Shown here one piece after another: positions 54,034 through 55,169 of a stretch of DNA of 55,169 nt. The position numbers and the translations under genes were made by a program. This DNA is from Geodermatophilus chilensis (GTDB lineage Bacteria > Actinomycetota > Actinomycetes > Mycobacteriales > Geodermatophilaceae): assembly GCF_002802985.1 (NCBI RefSeq), contig NZ_NVPT01000012.1:1-55169 (forward strand). Direction: 5' to 3'. Position 1 is the stretch's first letter; the number at the start of each line of letters is the position of its first letter. The notes beneath the pieces are model-generated. The model was not told where the DNA came from. It did no database searches and saw only the letters and a program-made list of their open reading frames with translations.

Positions 54034-54969
54034 TCAGCGCAGGGTGATCTGGCGGGAGAGCAGGCCGGCGCGGGCGCGGCGCTCGTCGGCGGTCAGCGGG
54101 GCGGTCGCGGCCAGCGCCTCCTCCAGGCGCCCCTGGAAGGCCGTGGCGGCGTCGGTCCAGTCGGCGGCCGGGGTGCCGGCGGGCAGGTCCCACACCGGCA
54201 CCAGCAGGCCGTGCGCCCGGAAGGCGCCGGCGTAGCGGGTGCCCTCGCCCAGCAGGATCTCGCCCGAGGCGCGCAGCCGGGCCAGCGCGTCGAGCAGTTG
54301 CTCCTCCGGCTCGGGGCGCACCCAGCGCAGGTGCGCCCGCTCGGTGCCGGGCCGCACCCAGTAGGCGGCGCCGAGGCCGGGCAGCAGCTCGGTGGGCAGG
54401 ATCGCCGCGTTGGCCTGCTCGAGCCCGGCCCGCGCCGCGGCGCCGGCCTCGACACCCTCGAGCCAGAAGCCGAAGTCCTCGTGCACGGTCACCTCGAGCG
54501 GCGCCGTGGTGTCGACCAGCTCCTGCAGCCGCGGACCGGCCGAGCCCGCACCGCCGAGCGGGCCCGGGTCCACCGGCGCACCGGCCGGGGCCTCGAGCGC
54601 GGCGGCCAGCGCCGTCCCGAGGTCGCGGCTGACGTCGTCGGAGGAGCCCTGGAGCTGGACGCCGAGCAGGATCTCGCCGTTGGCGCGGACCAGCGCCGGG
54701 GCCCCGCCGGGCAGCACGCTGGCGAGGGTGACGTCGCGGCCGTCCGCCGTCCGCAGTGGCGCGGTCGCGGCCGGCACCAGCTCGCGCAGCGCGACCCAGT
54801 GCTCCTCGCCGGGCAGCCCCTCGAACGGCCGGGTCACCGGCGGGGCGTAGCCCGAGCCGTGGCAGTGCTTGTACCGGCGGCCCGAGCCGCACGGACAGGG
54901 CGCCTTGGGGTTGGCGCCACCGTCGGCGGCAGGGGCAGCGGGACGCTTGCGGGTCGCGGAGCGGGCCAT
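54034..54969 (-). CDS. DUF5926 family protein with SEC-C zinc motif
   Basis: A 311-residue protein. The N-terminal SEC-C motif is NPKAPCPCGSGRRYKHCHG (about 20-38; CxC...CH), a small zinc-binding fold first seen at the end of SecA. The remainder (PFEGLPGEEHWVALRELVPAATAPLRTADGRDVTLASVLPGGAPALVRANGEILLGVQLQGSSDDVSRDLGTALAAALEAP) fits the actinobacterial DUF5926 family. Its function is unknown; association with ribosomes or secretion is speculative. ATG at 54969 has TAGCCT 6 bases upstream, suggesting a leaderless transcript. Confidence 0.85.
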   Translation of the reverse strand: MARSATRKRPAAPAADGGANPKAPCPCGSGRRYKHCHGSGYAPPVTRPFEGLPGEEHWVALRELVPAATAPLRTADGRDVTLASVLPGGAPALVRANGEILLGVQLQGSSDDVSRDLGTALAAALEAPAGAPVDPGPLGGAGSAGPRLQELVDTTAPLEVTVHEDFGFWLEGVEAGAAARAGLEQANAAILPTELLPGLGAAYWVRPGTERAHLRWVRPEPEEQLLDALARLRASGEILLGEGTRYAGAFRAHGLLVPVWDLPAGTPAADWTDAATAFQGRLEEALAATAPLTADERRARAGLLSRQITLR

Positions 54970-54975
54970 GGCCCC

Positions 54976-54981
54976 AGGCTA
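54976..54981 (-). promoter_or_regulatory. Leaderless -10 element (TAGCCT) of the DUF5926 gene
   Basis: On the minus strand TAGCCT is 6 bases before the ATG at 54969, again matching TANNNT-N6-start. Confidence 0.5.
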
Positions 54982-54984
54982 GGC

Positions 54985-55041
54985 GGCCCCCGTCCAGGGG
55001 CTCGCGCCGAGCGTGCGAGGCGTGAGGAGGACGGGGTCCTT
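54985..55041. repeat. CCCGTCC...GGACGGG repeat, distal copy
   Basis: This copy begins GGCCCCCGTCC, includes CGCCGAGCGTGCGAGGCG and GAGGAGGACGGGGTCCTTCT, and closely matches the unit at 1161-1221. It lies upstream of the DUF5926 gene. Its GAGGACGGGGTC (55027-55038) also forms a perfect 12-bp stem with 55060-55071. Confidence 0.7.
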
Positions 55042-55075
55042 CTACTGGCGGTGCACACCGACCCCGTCCTCGTCT

Positions 55076-55169
55076 TCTTCACACAACTTAAGCTGACGCA
55101 CACACCTAACGAGTATAACTAGGCATCGACCGTGTAAAGCAAAAAAAACATACAATAATAACACAGCAA
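55076..55169. other. AT-rich terminal segment of foreign composition
   Basis: From about 55076 the sequence changes from more than 70 percent GC to mostly A/T, including ACCTAACGAGTATAAC and a run of eight A followed by CATACAATAATAACAC. No gene or known motif is recognisable. The abrupt change at the very end suggests a contig-end artefact, chimeric read end or the edge of an inserted element. Confidence 0.75.

Overview
The window is very GC-rich, densely packed actinobacterial chromosome. Evidence for this is the frequent GTG starts, many apparently leaderless genes, and actinobacterial markers: the bacterial proteasome activator Bpa/PafE, a GuaB1-type IMP-dehydrogenase relative, a DUF5926/SEC-C protein and a glpD/alkyl-DHAP-synthase-like pair arranged as in mycobacteria. 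Style and gene content suggest Geodermatophilaceae (Blastococcus/Geodermatophilus/Modestobacter) or a close relative. That placement is an inference. No tRNA, rRNA, integrase, transposase, CRISPR array or prophage was recognised.

Layout. 1-3.2 kb: quinone oxidoreductase, a PLP-fold protein lacking its Schiff-base lysine, and bpa, a trio that recalls Rv3777-Rv3778c-Rv3780 of M. tuberculosis. 3.2-10.4 kb: a B12-dependent glycerol/diol dehydratase operon (small-large-medium subunits, then both reactivase subunits) divergent from a HbpS/GlcG-like gene and a GAF/winged-helix regulator. 10.5-18.2 kb: core genes (two HAD hydrolases, serS, guaB1, a minimal metallopeptidase, a GroES-like protein, pheA) broken by gene remnants: a receiver-Hpt fragment facing a glycosyltransferase tail, and an MMPL tail. 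18.3-22.8 kb: two paralogous diguanylate cyclases; the second runs in frame into a LarB-like domain without its catalytic cysteine. 22.8-32.2 kb: small enzymes, an AraC regulator, an MFS carrier, a Mn exporter behind a yybP-ykoY-type riboswitch, a GAF-PAS-GGDEF protein, a DrrAB-like ABC exporter, a haloalkane dehalogenase and a DinB protein. 32.2-38.2 kb: an OpuC-type glycine-betaine/choline ABC operon, a TipA-like MerR regulator and a FUSC-like membrane protein. 38.2-44.4 kb: glpD facing an AGPS-like FAD oxidase, an unknown protein, an SDR and arginine deiminase. 44.4-53.8 kb: a complete L-arabinose module (araA-araD-araB, LacI-type regulator, CUT2 sugar ABC transporter) with matching operators before araB and the binding-protein gene. 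54.0-55.0 kb: DUF5926/SEC-C gene; the last ~95 bases are abruptly AT-rich.

The catabolic modules share a theme: polyol and three-carbon metabolism (diol dehydratase, glpD, AGPS-like oxidase), arabinose uptake and breakdown, osmolyte uptake and arginine use. Several families of short inverted repeats sit in intergenic gaps. Four reading-frame breaks (MMPL remnant, an Opu permease, glpD, the AGPS-like gene), the head-to-head truncation at ~14,287 and the odd terminal sequence mean that sequence or assembly error must be weighed against true gene decay.
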